Assembly: GCF_030272615.1 (NCBI RefSeq)
Contig: NC_081414.1
Coordinates: forward strand, 48,724,501 to 48,786,500
Source: Cryptomeria japonica
Lineage: Eukaryota > Streptophyta > Pinopsida > Cupressales > Cupressaceae
Direction of reading: 5' to 3'
Length of the DNA stretch: 62,000 nucleotides
Part shown: positions 12,301-22,001 of the stretch, piece after piece
Layout: each line of letters starts with the position of its first letter
How positions within the stretch are numbered: position 1 is the stretch's first letter
Position numbers and translations under genes: made by a program
Notes under the pieces: generated by a model
What the model was told of the DNA's origin: nothing
Seen by the model: the letters and a program-made list of their open reading frames with translations, nothing else
Database searches by the model: none

Positions 12301-15300
12301 AAATTGTGCCCTAGCCGCTGAAAAATCGCATGCAAGAAGTCATTAAAAAAAACGTAGGCAGATGAAAATCGTGACGCAGACGAAAAAGAATCGCAAGCTG
12401 CAGAGACTAACGTGATGTCGTCGCAGAATTCAGGTTGCGGAAGGTTGCAAAGGGAAAAAAATCAGGTCGCACCGCCACTGCCCAGTAAAAATCGTGTGCA
12501 GAGAACAAAGATTGTGTGGAATAAATTTGTCGCAACACAAAATACACATGGAGATTCAAAAAAACGATGCGAAGAGAGGAAAAAAAGTGACCATGACCCC
12601 AACAAATTCACACACATGCTGGAATCTCTAAAAACAACACCCAGAAAAGAAACAGCCACGGAAACCCTTGAACACATGGAAACAGGCCACAATTTCAGAA
12701 AAAAATCTCACAGAAAGTATTATTATCAAAAAATCTTCACTAAAAAAACAGTTTTTCAAAAACCTTAAAAACCGAATTTTTTTTTCTTTCCCGCTCTGAT
12801 ACCATGTTTTGGTAAAAAACTGAATGAATTAATAAAATGATCAAACGATCATTTAAAGAATTACAATGACAATGTTTCTATAGTGAAACAATTGTCCAAA
12901 ATAGAAAGACGCTAATTACACTAGATTGCATTATTGACCATTAACAATAAATAATAAAGATATTATTCTAATAAAGTATGTACACTAATAAATAACAAGC
13001 TTAACGATACCAGTTAACTTATATATATAATTTTGTTAACCATTTTTTATATGGCATAATATATGCTAGTTTGTCCTTTCTCACTCAAGAGTTTTTAAGT
13101 TTTCTTGTCCTCAAGTAAAAAAGGTTAGCATGTATTCCAATTATGTGGATAGGCATTTTCAATTTTGTGTTGTTATTTGTGTATAGTAATTGTGACCAAT
13201 ATGGGAAATGGTTGCAGCTCATTGTCCAGCTAACATACCTTCTGATGATCATTCAAGTTCAGGCAGCTCTCTCATATATTCTCCCAAGTTGAATTTGTCT
13301 ATGTTATAGAGAAACCATGTGCATATTATATTACATGGATAAAGTGCCAAGTGTTTGTTCCTATATTTTTACATTCTTGTACATTTATTTTTCTAGTTTG
13401 GTTATGAATACTTATGCAATATTTTTATACTAGATTTTGGATGGTCAGAGAGCTTGAGTTGCCCCCAAATATATCAAGAGAGAACATCTGTAAGCCAAAG
13501 AATTTCAGTTTCTTTCTGACATTGCAGATAAACATTTTTTCCCAGATGAAACCCAAGAAACCTCTGCCATCCCCAAGAATGCCGAGCATCACTGGGTGTT
13601 ATACAAGCACATAGATCTTATCCAAATAGGATCATCCACGTTTAAGTATCTCAGTAAGCATTATTTGTTTCAAATTTCCAAATAGGATCATCCACGTTTA
13701 AGTATCTCAGTAAGCATTATTTGTTTCAAATTCAGACATGGTTTTATGATCACCAATGAACTAAAGACATATTTCCAGTCACACTTCAAATTCAGTCATA
13801 CTTGGTCAGACCCTCAGACTGTCCAATAGAAGAAATAGGGGTAAGTGACATTTGACTCCAGTAGAATGTGTAACCTGCACACAACTTAGCAACATGCACA
13901 TTCAACTCCAGTAAAACATGTCACCTGGACGTTGACATAACCTTGTAATATGCACATTACACTCCAGCTGAATGTGCATGTCAACAGTGACAAGGTAAAT
14001 CACACAACATTAGCTTCAACCAATAGGTCCATATTACAAAAAAGAACGACCGATCAAAAAAGAAGCCATGGCATTCCATATTCCAATATTTAGCATAGAA
14101 AAGTGTTTTGAGACTTCCTATGCCATTTGTCTGATCGTGTAGAAGCATAAATACTTCCACTGGACTCATCTGAAATCATCTAGAATTGTAGAAAGGAAAC
14201 GTTCTTTGTGACTTCTATGCCATTTGTCTGATATTGTAGGAGCATAAATACTTTCACTGAACTCATATAAAATCATCTAGAGTTGTAGATTGCTTGTATA
14301 GCTGAGTGTAGGAATAAAGGAAGCTCATTTAAGTGAGTTTTAATGCAAAGACAGCCTATTATAGCTCAACAGACAGGTTCCACAGTGTTCTTGGAGGCTA
14401 AATGAAAACAATGAGCTTGTCCTCGTTACTTATTATAGTTGATAAGGAGGCGTAGAGATACTCTCTTATATGACTGAGACTACACCAACGTGAAAGAAAA
14501 GATAAACATGAAGCCATTAATTCACCTTTGGTTTAAAAACATATAACAAAGTTTATTTCGTGATTTTTTTTCAGGTTGTATCATTTAATTCTCTCCCAGA
14601 AGAGTAAAATACATTAGCTAGCAATTAGAAGAGATTTCTCTTTCTGCACAGTAGGATGCATCAGCTAAAGAATACACAAACAGCCCTTTCAATATTAATG
14701 AAATGCAAAGCAAGTATATTAGGAGATATCCTCAGTATAATGCATTAACTATAAATTCCTATAGAATAAAAAAGGCCAATTCCATGGATTTAGAAAACCA
14801 AAATAAAACAGAGAATACAGAAAAAAACAATCTGTTTCTTACATGACTGAGCACAGACATACAGTGAAAAAAAAAAGTCAAAGTAGAGAAGAGCTTGCCT
14901 TTCTCTACATCATCATCATCCCCATCCAGATCAGCTCCTCTAGCACCTTCCTCATCATCATCACCACCTCTTTTGTTTAGACCAAGCCTACTTTTTCTTT
15001 CCTCCTCTTCATCTTCATCCTCCTCTGCTTTGTCCGATAGAACGGTGTCATCATCATCATCGTCACCCTTTTTACGCCGACCCCCACTGCCACCTCCACC
15101 TCCACCTCCACCCCCACCACCTTCAAGCTTTTCTACTTCACCAAATGCAGCAGCGCCAGTATTTGCTGCTTTCATCATCCATCTCTGAAAGCCATCAGCT
15201 GTTCTCCTTCGGTTCTTCATTTTCTCTTCTGCTTCCTCCAAAGTGAGTTGCTTATATTGAGCCACTTTGTTGAAATTGTACCTGACAAAGATATAATTAC

Positions 15301-16628
15301 AAATATAAACATCAAACCTAATATGACACAGTTTTTGAATATCAAATTGGGAATGGTGTCTTGAACCAAAGTTGTGTCCACATTAAATTTGTGTAACTAA
15401 CCATTTCATTACAATTAAGGATTACAAATAGCAAAAACATAGAATTTGGTAAGGCTTCTACATCTTTGTTTGGATATGTTGTTAAGCTTTACATCAAAAC
15501 CTCAGATAGGCATTTGATATCAAAAAAATAGAAAACCAGTTTATACCATGCACCAGCAGGAATAGCAAGAAATTCTTTCCCGTGCATCATCAACAGGTAG
15601 TAAGTCGCATGTTGTGCACCCTCAAGTTGTCCTTGAAATTGGTACTGCCCTGTCTCATCTTCCAATATCCATGGTTTATTTTTGTACTTGTCCTGAACCA
15701 AGAAAATGTGGAATTGGTACAACCATGAGCAACATAAACTGCACTATACATATTACATACAGAGAAGTAGGCAGCACATTAGTAAAACTGTAGAAAATTT
15801 AAATCCAGAATTCAAAGGCACAATCCAGTGCCACTATATAAGAAGTAAAATATTTATGTTTGAAATTGCTTAAGGAATAAATGTTTCTCATAGAAATCGG
15901 CTAGTCAAAAAATTTCAACAAAGGTTATCTATTTTCTGTCAAGATAGACAATGTACCCGCAAAGCATCTGTCAACTGGCGGCTTTTAAGACCTTCTTTAT
16001 TTAGAAACCACTTTGCTTCAGATCCTTTCTTCCTGGAAAAAGTAGGTAAACCTTGTACAAATCTTGCAATAGAATAACTTTTATCACTACTGTTACTTGC
16101 TCGGACGTTATACTCCTGCATATAGCTCACACAAATTCAATATATCAAATATTTTAATAATGTTAAAAGTCATTGAACCAATGGTTTACAAATTCTAATT
16201 ACAATTCCTAAGGTACATTTTCGCCTTTAAAGTGTATAAAAGGGTACCATTAACATCAGCAACAACTAATGCCAAATAAAAGTTCTTGAAAAGAAAGGGC
16301 AAAATAGATAAACCCCTTTCAATCTTTGACAGAAATAAAATGATATGAAATAAAATAATCAAGAAACTGAATACTGCATAAGATTTTTCAGTCAAAACCC
16401 TTGCTTGCATGTATTGAACTACACAAAAAATGCTTGCATAATAATTATGCAACTTACACGAATTAAGCGGGTAACAGGAACTCCACACTGGGAACAAGAT
16501 GCTTTAGTTTCTGCCATTGATTTCCCACAAGCCAGGCATAGAGTCATATGCTTGCAGTTGCTTCCATATAAATCTGATGTTGTCCCACAGCCACCACATG
16601 ATGATTTAAGGACAAGGTCCCCAGACAT
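276..16628 (-). CDS. TFIIF-alpha (RAP74): Transcription initiation factor IIF subunit alpha (RAP74), 5' part, five exons
   Basis: Large subunit of the RNA polymerase II general factor TFIIF, which with TFIIF-beta binds Pol II in the nucleus and supports initiation and early elongation. Exons 16628-16458, 16115-15957, 15692-15547, 15281-14899 and 391-276 join into 975 nt, exactly 325 codons without a stop. Residues 1-57 hold a Cys-rich zinc-ribbon-like segment (C11-X2-C14, C25, C31-X2-C34, C45-X2-C48) as in plant homologues. Residues 58 to about 180 form the RAP74/RAP30 dimerisation region, with [12 protein letters not shown] and [19 protein letters not shown] glycine run and acidic tracts follow, then DDWEHEEIF and [13 protein letters not shown]. 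Plant proteins are about 540 residues as I recall, so the C-terminal part (including the winged helix) lies left of the window. Junction phases agree at every splice site. The family assignment comes from recalled plant sequences, not a search. Confidence 0.93.
392..6491. other. Intronic stretch without recognised genes
   Basis: AT-rich and stop-rich in all frames. Short open stretches (for example 3565-3807 and 4172-4381 on plus) have no motif I recognise. A segment near 1420-1640 looks like decayed coding sequence of unknown type. Confidence 0.6.
6497..6665 (-). repeat. Copia copy 1, 3' LTR
   Basis: 169 bp. On the minus strand it starts TATTAGAATAATATC and ends ACCAAAACA, so its termini are TA...CA rather than TG...CA. 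The purine tract lies just upstream. Confidence 0.92.
6773..8110 (-). pseudogene. Copia copy 1 reverse transcriptase and RNase H, broken
   Basis: RT pieces include [32 protein letters not shown] and [10 protein letters not shown]. The catalytic YVDD motif reads YVDE at about 7620-7631. RNase H follows as [19 protein letters not shown] and ALSSPEAE. Several stops and shifts separate the pieces. Confidence 0.86.
8825..10080. mobile_element. Solo LTR nested in Copia copy 1 integrase
   Basis: 1,256 bp bounded by TGTAATGGGTACCCC and GTGGGGACATTACA, so TG...CA with matching inverted ends. It is flanked by a perfect GAGAC duplication (8820-8824 and 10081-10085). Excising it with one duplication restores the integrase sequence seen in copy 2. 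It has no coding domain, and a Gypsy-type LTR is my guess from length and ends. Confidence 0.85.
9191..9293. repeat. GCTACAGT minisatellite, seven copies
   Basis: The octamer GCTACAGT starts at 9191, 9207, 9221, 9237, 9253, 9270 and 9286. The period is 14-17 bp with variable spacers. It lies inside the nested solo LTR. Confidence 0.9.
10621..10718. repeat. 34 bp tandem triplication in the integrase remnant
   Basis: Unit GCCAAGAACTAAATCATCCC plus 14 bases, at 10621, 10655 and 10689 (the last copy lacks four bases). 34 is not a multiple of three, so it shifts the frame. Confidence 0.93.
10746..11200 (-). pseudogene. Copia copy 1 protease and GAG-pre-integrase remnant
   Basis: The frame 11200-10964 contains [17 protein letters not shown]. 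The aspartic protease motif should read DSG as in copy 2, but the catalytic Asp codon at 11150-11152 is Asn. The next frame (10940-10746) continues with [19 protein letters not shown] and the region leading to the HHCC zinc-binding segment. Confidence 0.85.
11400..11992 (-). pseudogene. Copia copy 1 gag, broken
   Basis: The ATG at 11992 opens [20 protein letters not shown], then [19 protein letters not shown], the start of a Copia gag (UBN2-like). Copy 2 carries the same protein in one frame of 189 codons; here it is cut by stops and shifts. The nucleic-acid-binding knuckle follows at about 11313-11354 as [14 protein letters not shown], with the last Cys replaced by Tyr. Confidence 0.85.
12793..12804 (-). 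other. Primer-binding site, tRNA-iMet type (Copia copy 1)
   Basis: TGGTATCAGAGC directly follows the 5' LTR on the minus strand. This is the standard complement of the initiator tRNA-Met 3' end used by plant Copia elements. Confidence 0.92.
12805..12973 (-). repeat. Copia copy 1, 5' LTR
   Basis: 169 bp partner of the 3' LTR, with the same TA...CA termini. The PBS follows directly and the AAGTA duplication flanks it. Confidence 0.92.
13621..13732. repeat. Perfect 56 bp tandem duplication
   Basis: The unit starting TCCAAATAGGATCATCCACG occurs at 13621-13676 and again at 13677-13732 with no difference that I can see, which suggests a recent event. Confidence 0.95.
13846..13985. repeat. Diverged tandem repeat, about 55 bp by three
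   Basis: Three imperfect units share a CACATT..ACTCCAGT core followed by AATGTG or AACATG. They start near 13846, 13895 and 13950. Confidence 0.65.
14103..14289. repeat. Diverged tandem duplication, period about 98 bp
   Basis: Both copies share ATGCCATTTGTCTGAT, AGCATAAATACTT and AAATCATCTAGA. The copies span about 14103-14191 and 14201-14289. Confidence 0.8.
14899..15281 (-). CDS. TFIIF-alpha (RAP74): TFIIF-alpha coding exon 4 (Gly-rich and acidic linker)
   Basis: 383 nt. It begins with the last base of a Trp codon, then [30 protein letters not shown], an 11-glycine run, RRKKG, and D/E-rich stretches to DDDVEKG. The exon has no in-phase GT donor at its end. The best fit is AAAG|GCAAGC, a GC-type donor, which leaves one base (G) to be completed by GT of exon 5. 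The antisense Ser/Pro-rich frame here is a shadow. Confidence 0.9.
15547..15692 (-). CDS. TFIIF-alpha (RAP74): TFIIF-alpha coding exon 3
   Basis: 146 nt from [19 protein letters not shown] to the first two bases of the Trp codon in PAGAW. The acceptor is TTCAG and the donor is GTATAA. The split TG|G codon is completed by the first base of exon 4. It carries the most conserved part of the dimerisation fold. Confidence 0.92.
15957..16115 (-). CDS. TFIIF-alpha (RAP74): TFIIF-alpha coding exon 2
   Basis: 53 codons from [19 protein letters not shown] to [10 protein letters not shown]. The acceptor is ATGCAG and the donor is GTACAT, both phase 0. It opens the region that pairs with TFIIF-beta, and the spacing FVQGLP...KKGSEAKW matches plant RAP74 proteins. 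Confidence 0.9.
16458..16628 (-). CDS. TFIIF-alpha (RAP74): TFIIF-alpha coding exon 1 (start codon, Cys-rich domain)
   Basis: Reads [15 protein letters not shown] onward for 57 codons and ends in TRLIR before the donor GTAAGT (phase 0). Seven cysteines in CxxC-like spacing suggest a zinc ribbon. This ATG was chosen because plant homologues start just ahead of the same Cys motif. The frame stays open further upstream, but a candidate acceptor (TTTCAG at 16676-16681) lies 47 bases before the ATG, so a 5' UTR intron is likely. Confidence 0.9.
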
Positions 16629-17339
16629 GACAGCAGTAACCCTCACGTGCCTTGAGAAGTAGAGTAACAGTATATCTGAAAGTAGAAAAAACAATCTGAT
16701 TAAGAATGAAGCAAATATTTAAACCCCCAAGTAGTATAAAAGAACATATTTTAAGCAAAGCAAGACTCTACTGAACTCTACAAGTTATTTAATTTCCACT
16801 CATGAGCTACATTTTGAAAAATGTCTAACAACCTAGCAAACAGCTTGACAACATCAGTTTAAATAGGAGTCAGGAATGATATAGAATAATTGATCAATAT
16901 ACCAGCATAATCCCACCATAAGATCTCATCATTTTATATTGTAATAACAAATTGTATGCAACAAAGTTATGCTATAAACTGTTACTCAAAGGCATTTTGC
17001 TGTTCTCATGATATCAAGGCTTATCTATTTAACAGAACCAACTTTTAAGCTACCTCTAAACAAAAACAAATAAGTCTTGAAACAGCATTAATAGTATAGT
17101 AAGCTAGCCATTGAACCAAATCAACTAGATTTTCTGTTGAGAACAAGCTGAAGCAAACTGCAATAATAACAAAAACAAAATGTTTGTACATCTAAAAACA
17201 GAGATTACCCAAGTAGATAATGTGATTGCAGTTGCACATTCAACACAAAAGCATAAAAACAGCAATGCCAGAAATAACACTAGATTTACATGGAAAAAAC
17301 CTAAAACTAGATACCTATAAGTGAATATGAAACTAATAT

Positions 17340-17540
17340 CCCGAGACTCCAATTTATACAGATTTGTGGGAGGGAAAACCCTAAGTTACTGAATCATGGT
17401 AAAATAAGGCTGATTTCGGGTATGAAACGTCTTGGAATTGGAGGTGGCTTGGAATCAGTGGGAAACGGCCAGGGTTTGTTCACTCAGTTTTGCCCACTTT
17501 GCAACCTCTGAAAACCCTAAATTTTTAATTTTTTACTCCC
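17340..17540 (-). promoter_or_regulatory. Probable TFIIF-alpha promoter / 5' UTR region with telo-boxes
   Basis: Two AAACCCTAA telo-box matches (17376-17384 and 17512-17520) lie upstream of the first coding exon. This motif is frequent near starts of plant housekeeping genes. A TATAAATT on the minus strand lies near 17352-17359. The transcription start and the donor of the likely 5' UTR intron cannot be fixed from sequence alone. Confidence 0.45.
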
Positions 17541-17743
17541 AAAAATAATAAACGTGTTTCCCAAACTCAGCTTCAAGGGCATGAGGGCAATTTCCATATG
17601 CTGGCTCAGCTCAACAACCATAGATAGCTGCATCCAAACTATATACTCACTCAACGCCAATATAGTCTGCCCGAATGATAATGTTTCAAACAAAAACTAT
17701 GACCATGACGGAATCCATAGATGCTGTCGCAAACCTTCACAGT

Positions 17744-18040
17744 TAATAATGAAATATATAAAATACTTTATTTAAAAAGTATCATACATTATATTAATAT
17801 ATTGTCTGGTAAACTATATGTTAATAGTTATATAATAAGATTACAAATTTAAAATAATATTAAATTTATAAGATATATATTTAATTTTTAATTTTTAATA
17901 ATGAAATAAATAAAATAGTTTATTTTTTATATTAATATATTGTTCGTAAAACTATATCTTAATAGTTATATAATAAAATTATAAGTTTAAACATAATATA
18001 AAATTTATAAGGTATATATTTAATATTAATATATGTAATT
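17744..18040. repeat. AT-rich tandem duplication, period about 152 bp
   Basis: Units beginning TAATAATGAAATA at 17744 and 17896 share ATATTAATATATTGT, TTAATAGTTATATAATAA and a TTTATAAG.TATATATTTAAT end. It lies directly upstream of the TFIIF-alpha gene. Confidence 0.85.
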
Positions 18041-18700
18041 TTAATATATAAATATATATTTTTTAATTTATAATTAATATACTTATTTTAATATACATAT
18101 TTATGATTTTTATATTTTTTTATACTAGCGTACCCAAACGTACCTAGCCCCTTCAAAAAGTTTTGTCGTACCGGCATACCATACCCACATACCCTCGGCT
18201 GAAGACAACAAATTTTTGGGGAGAAAGATGAGTTCACTCTCGGCTCAGTGCACACAAATTTTTTGGTAATACTTGTGTAATTGTATTCATTTTAATTCTA
18301 GTATTTATTGTTTTTTTAAAAGTGTGTATCCACATAGCATTTTTGAAGGAGTATAACTCTCTTCTACAAGGATACCAAATCTCATGCTCAATCTTATCCC
18401 ATTAGATTCCATACCAAATCTCATGCTCAATTTTGTTCTTTGATGCATGGGGGATTCCTTCCAGCAACAAGATGAATCAGCATGTTTGCCCAAATCACTC
18501 AAGCACAATTCATCAAGTGGAGGAGTTCAAGTCTCAATTTTGAAGTTGTAGAGGAGGAAAATTGAACCACTGCAAAGGGCGATTAGACCCCTCGACGACT
18601 CAATTGCCTTCTCTCCACTTCGAGCAAACCTTCGAGGTTCTCCAACCTCTAAGTTTGATCACTAGGGTAATAAAATGTGTATAACTCTATGATACTAAAA
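18041..18700. other. No recognised feature
   Basis: An AT-rich start grades into mixed sequence with no coding motif or clear repeat. Confidence 0.5.
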
Positions 18701-19130
18701 GATAAAAATGTTTTGATTATAGACGTTGAAAGTGCAGATAATCAGGACCACTTGGTAAGATTTGTACGCTTTTTGTCTAGGACGTATGCGTGGGCCGAGG
18801 ACGATAGAGTGGCACGCAAGCATCCTGTACGAGCAAATCTGTACTAGAAAGTACAGGATAACCAAAACTCAAGTTCTGGATGCCAAATGCAATAAACACG
18901 AAAATAGGAAATTGATAACTAGATAACATAAACTAACAAAAAGACAGAGAAAGGGAAAGAGAGTATCACAAGGGGTCCAGCAATAAAGCCTCCAGCTAAA
19001 GCTACCCCTTTCCTTGCCAAACTTGCACACAAACGAACGAGGACGAAAATGTTGGGTGTCTATGATAAGAGGTTTGCCATAGTCAAAGCCCCGCTTTGGT
19101 GTTTCCACCTCCACAGACAACCATGATGCA
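18700..19130 (-). repeat. LTR-like sequence with conserved motif, minus strand
   Basis: On the minus strand GGAGGTGGAAACACCAAAGC is followed by CGGGGCTTTGACTATGGCAAA, ACCCAACATTTT and TTTGTGTGCAAGTTTGG. The same ordered blocks occur on plus at 22.82-23.2 kb, so this is an inverted copy of one repeat family. Ends were not found. Confidence 0.55.
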
Positions 19131-19639
19131 TTGACTTGGATAAACGATAATGGAAGCGTAATTGATATATGCAAAACCACAAACAATAAAATGAACAGTG
19201 CAATGAACCAAAGAGGAGAAACTTCCCTTCAACACTAAGAAACTGAGAGCTTGTTGGGATGAGAGAAAGGCATAGACCTCCTGGGTTGATGAAGCTTTCC
19301 TGTGGATGATAATGGAGATAATGTAAAATCAACAAGTGTAAGAAGTTATGTGAGATCAAGAGAAGAGAATGTAATCCGAGAGCTTGAAGTTGCAAGAAGA
19401 GAGGTAAAAATGAACCAAAACAGCAAGTTAGAGGAGATTGGAAGACATCCCGATGTTGGTGGGCACAGAAGGAGGCATTACACTACCAGAATTAGCAGGT
19501 GTAACATCTCAACGGCCACCTTCGGTCCAAATATTCGCGGGACAAATGCATGGCACGCAGGTGTCCATAAATAAATCAGTTCAAATGGTTAGGAAATTGG
19601 ACAAAACATATCGCAAAGCAGGCTGAGCAGCAGATGAGG

Positions 19640-20622
19640 TGGAAATTCAAAAATCGTCTTTGATTCAGCTAAAGCGAAGGCATTATGTGACGTGGAATTG
19701 CACAGGATGCAATTTGCTACACTACAAAAGTCTTCATCTTGTGCAAGTGTCCATTCAATTAGAAAAGCATATTTCCCACTTCCAGTAAATTTTTTCTTCT
19801 AAGCTGCTAATGTTGCTCTTTCTTCTACCAAGTGCTTGACAATAGAAAATGGACCAGCCCAGTCTGTTCTTTCTTCATCACTTTTGCCTTCATTATTAGG
19901 CTGAGGCCTTTGCTAAGAAGCCGAGGATTGTTTATCAGACTTAAAAGGAAGCAACTTGTTCAGCCCACCTTAGTTCTATTGCACAAAACGAATCCTCAGT
20001 TTCTGGTTCTGAATTTCGTTTTGGGGAGCAGCATCTACTTCCATAACATCTTGCTCTGCAGCTCCATCATTATGATTGTATCTTTGTTTTTGTTCCATAT
20101 TTTGTTGACCATCTTCACCAACTAGAACTGTCAGTTCAGCAATATGAAGAGTTCCATCACCCACATAGTATTCTGCATTTGAAGGAATTTATTTTCTCTG
20201 CAATAGTCATCTGAATGATTTATCATTTCTTCATTGTTGTTAGGTTAAAAACTTGGCATTCATCATATCCTCCTTTAGAGATTCATGAGCTGAAGAGTTT
20301 GTATCTTTATCAAACTCATCCATTTCTTCAAAGCAGTAAAAAAATCTCTGCAAGTAAATGACTTGCAGTAGTCTAGTACCCATGACTAATTTCAATGAGG
20401 TGTTCTGGTTTCCCGGTGAAGATGAGGGTTCCCTTTATACGCAGGCATAGTGGCATGGTTTGGTCTAGGCATCTGCATACTCCCAGCAAGGAGATTGATA
20501 AGTTGTTGCTGCCCATACTTCAAGGAATTCATCAAGTTGAAGAGTTCTCTCTCTTTAACCTTAATTTCCCTGGGTTGATGCAGTACTGAAATCTGGTTTG
20601 TTGTTGTTTTAACCCTTTTCAC
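19640..20622 (-). pseudogene. Degenerate coding remnant, possibly retroelement gag
   Basis: The minus frame 20622-20392 includes QQQLINLLAGSMQM and AYKGNPHLHRE, which resemble the linker before a Gypsy gag domain. Frames further on (for example 20164-19976) are Gln/Asn-rich and broken by stops. The identification is weak; no gag core, zinc knuckle or protease can be shown. Confidence 0.25.
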
Positions 20623-20649
20623 AGGTTGGCAAGATCACAAATCTGATGC

Positions 20650-22001
20650 TGCTATAGTAACCCTTAATAAAGGCACAAATAACAGATACAAAATACACCA
20701 GCAACAATTATACATTTTTATAATTTTTACATTTTTCTGCTAACGTACATTCAAAGGGATGTATAACAATCTGATAGAGCTTACTGGGGCTTCCAACTTA
20801 CAAACTCTATACTAACTGATATGTGCTGCTCCTGAGGGTTGTCATCGCCAAGATAATAGATTCAAGCTTGAAGAGTTTTGTCTCCAAAGCACGCACTTGT
20901 TGTAGCAATGCCACAAACACTGAATTGAGAATTGAATTTTCTAAAAATCCCTTCTCTTCTGTCTTATGCTCTGTTTTACAAACCTAGCTCCCAGCAACCC
21001 TAAATCATGGGAAGTCAGTGCACAAATAGTGGCAACTAATTAAGAATTAGTTTTGTCTAATGTAGGCAGCTAACTGAACAATACTCCCTAAAAACTGCCA
21101 ATCCACATCATAGCCAATTACTTGTAAATTGGTGGCAGTTAACTGGTCAGTCCACTTCTCAACCAGTGGAGTTTAATGATAGGCACTGAAGACCCAGCCG
21201 CTGCTTAGCTGAAAGTTATAAATACTTAATTGCTTCTCAAGTGGAGGACACAAGACTCAAACGCCTTGTTCTTAAAATGCAATATACATTTCTAAATAAA
21301 AACTAGAAGTATACCAGCTTATCTAATTGCTAATCCTATGCTGATAATCCAAGTGTTAAATAGCTGCAAATTAATAAAGGGGACATAACAAAAAACATGA
21401 ACATGGAAGAACCAGTGTATAATTTTCTGCAATCCTGAATTGGAGTGCATTATATAGTGTGGTCTTTCCATAGAATAGGTTATGTGGAATCTATATAATT
21501 CTTAAAAATGGATTTAATTTTGGTACTGCTTTAGTTTATCCCCCAAATGACTATCATTGAATGAATGAGTGAATGTTTTTAATCACGTCCATGAGGCCAG
21601 GCAGCCTAGGGGATCCACGGGTAGCCAGCAAAAGAAAAGCATGCACAGCCCAAAACACCGTGCCTAAATCTCCTTTTCCTTCTGCATCTTGGATCTTCTA
21701 TTGTGTATCTTGACCAAGATATCTGCAACTCTTATTATCTTTTCTTCTTCAAACAGATTACTCAAGTTGTTCACTTTTAGTGTCTCGATATAATTGATCC
21801 GGATATCCTTGTAAGCTGAACACTCCATGATGCAATGTTATTCTGTCTCCACCACTTCCTGCGTGCTATAACTACACCTTCCATTAAGGATTAAACTTTA
21901 AAGTAATGGAATATGATGGCTGATCATCCTAAAAGGATTTCATGGGTTAAGGAGGGGACTTCAATTAGTTGAAAACAAATAGGCAAGAAAGGGGATGTAG
22001 T
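20650..22001. other. Gene-free stretch
   Basis: No coding motif, LTR border or tandem repeat recognised. Confidence 0.5.

Larger units (their letters stand above)
6497..12973 (-). mobile_element. Copia LTR retrotransposon, copy 1, degenerate, with nested solo LTR
   Basis: Both LTRs are 169 bp and the flanking 5 bp duplication is AAGTA (6492-6496 and 12974-12978). On the minus strand the order is LTR, PBS, gag, protease, GAG-pre-integrase, integrase, reverse transcriptase, RNase H, LTR, which is the Copia order. The purine tract AAGGGAGGG abuts the 3' LTR at 6666. The LTRs differ at about 7 of 169 positions by my count. Without the nested insert the element is about 5.2 kb. Frames are broken throughout. 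It lies in the TFIIF-alpha intron in the sense orientation. Confidence 0.93.
12979..14758. other. Intronic stretch with short duplications, no gene
   Basis: No coding motif seen. It contains three separate local tandem duplications, listed below, in otherwise AT-rich sequence. Confidence 0.6.
392..14898 (-). other. Giant TFIIF-alpha intron with apparent GC-AG borders
   Basis: 14,507 nt between exons 4 and 5. The 5' border reads AAAG|GCAAGC and the 3' border TTTTTTAG|GTGATG. GC donors are a known minor class spliced by the U2 machinery. The intron holds a Copia element in the same orientation as the gene, a nested solo LTR and several tandem duplications. Introns this long are common in conifers and rare in small angiosperm genomes. 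Confidence 0.82.

Noticed and set aside
12412-12768. Plus-strand 118-codon frame
   Set aside because: Antisense to the untranslated leader of Copia copy 1; low complexity; no motif.
14895-15188. Plus-strand Ser/Pro-rich frame of 97 codons
   Set aside because: It is the antisense of TFIIF-alpha exon 4; its composition mirrors the Gly/Asp/Glu codons.
18869-19395. Two overlapping minus frames of 105 and 111 codons
   Set aside because: Hydrophobic, in an LTR-like repeat, with no domain; better explained as non-coding.
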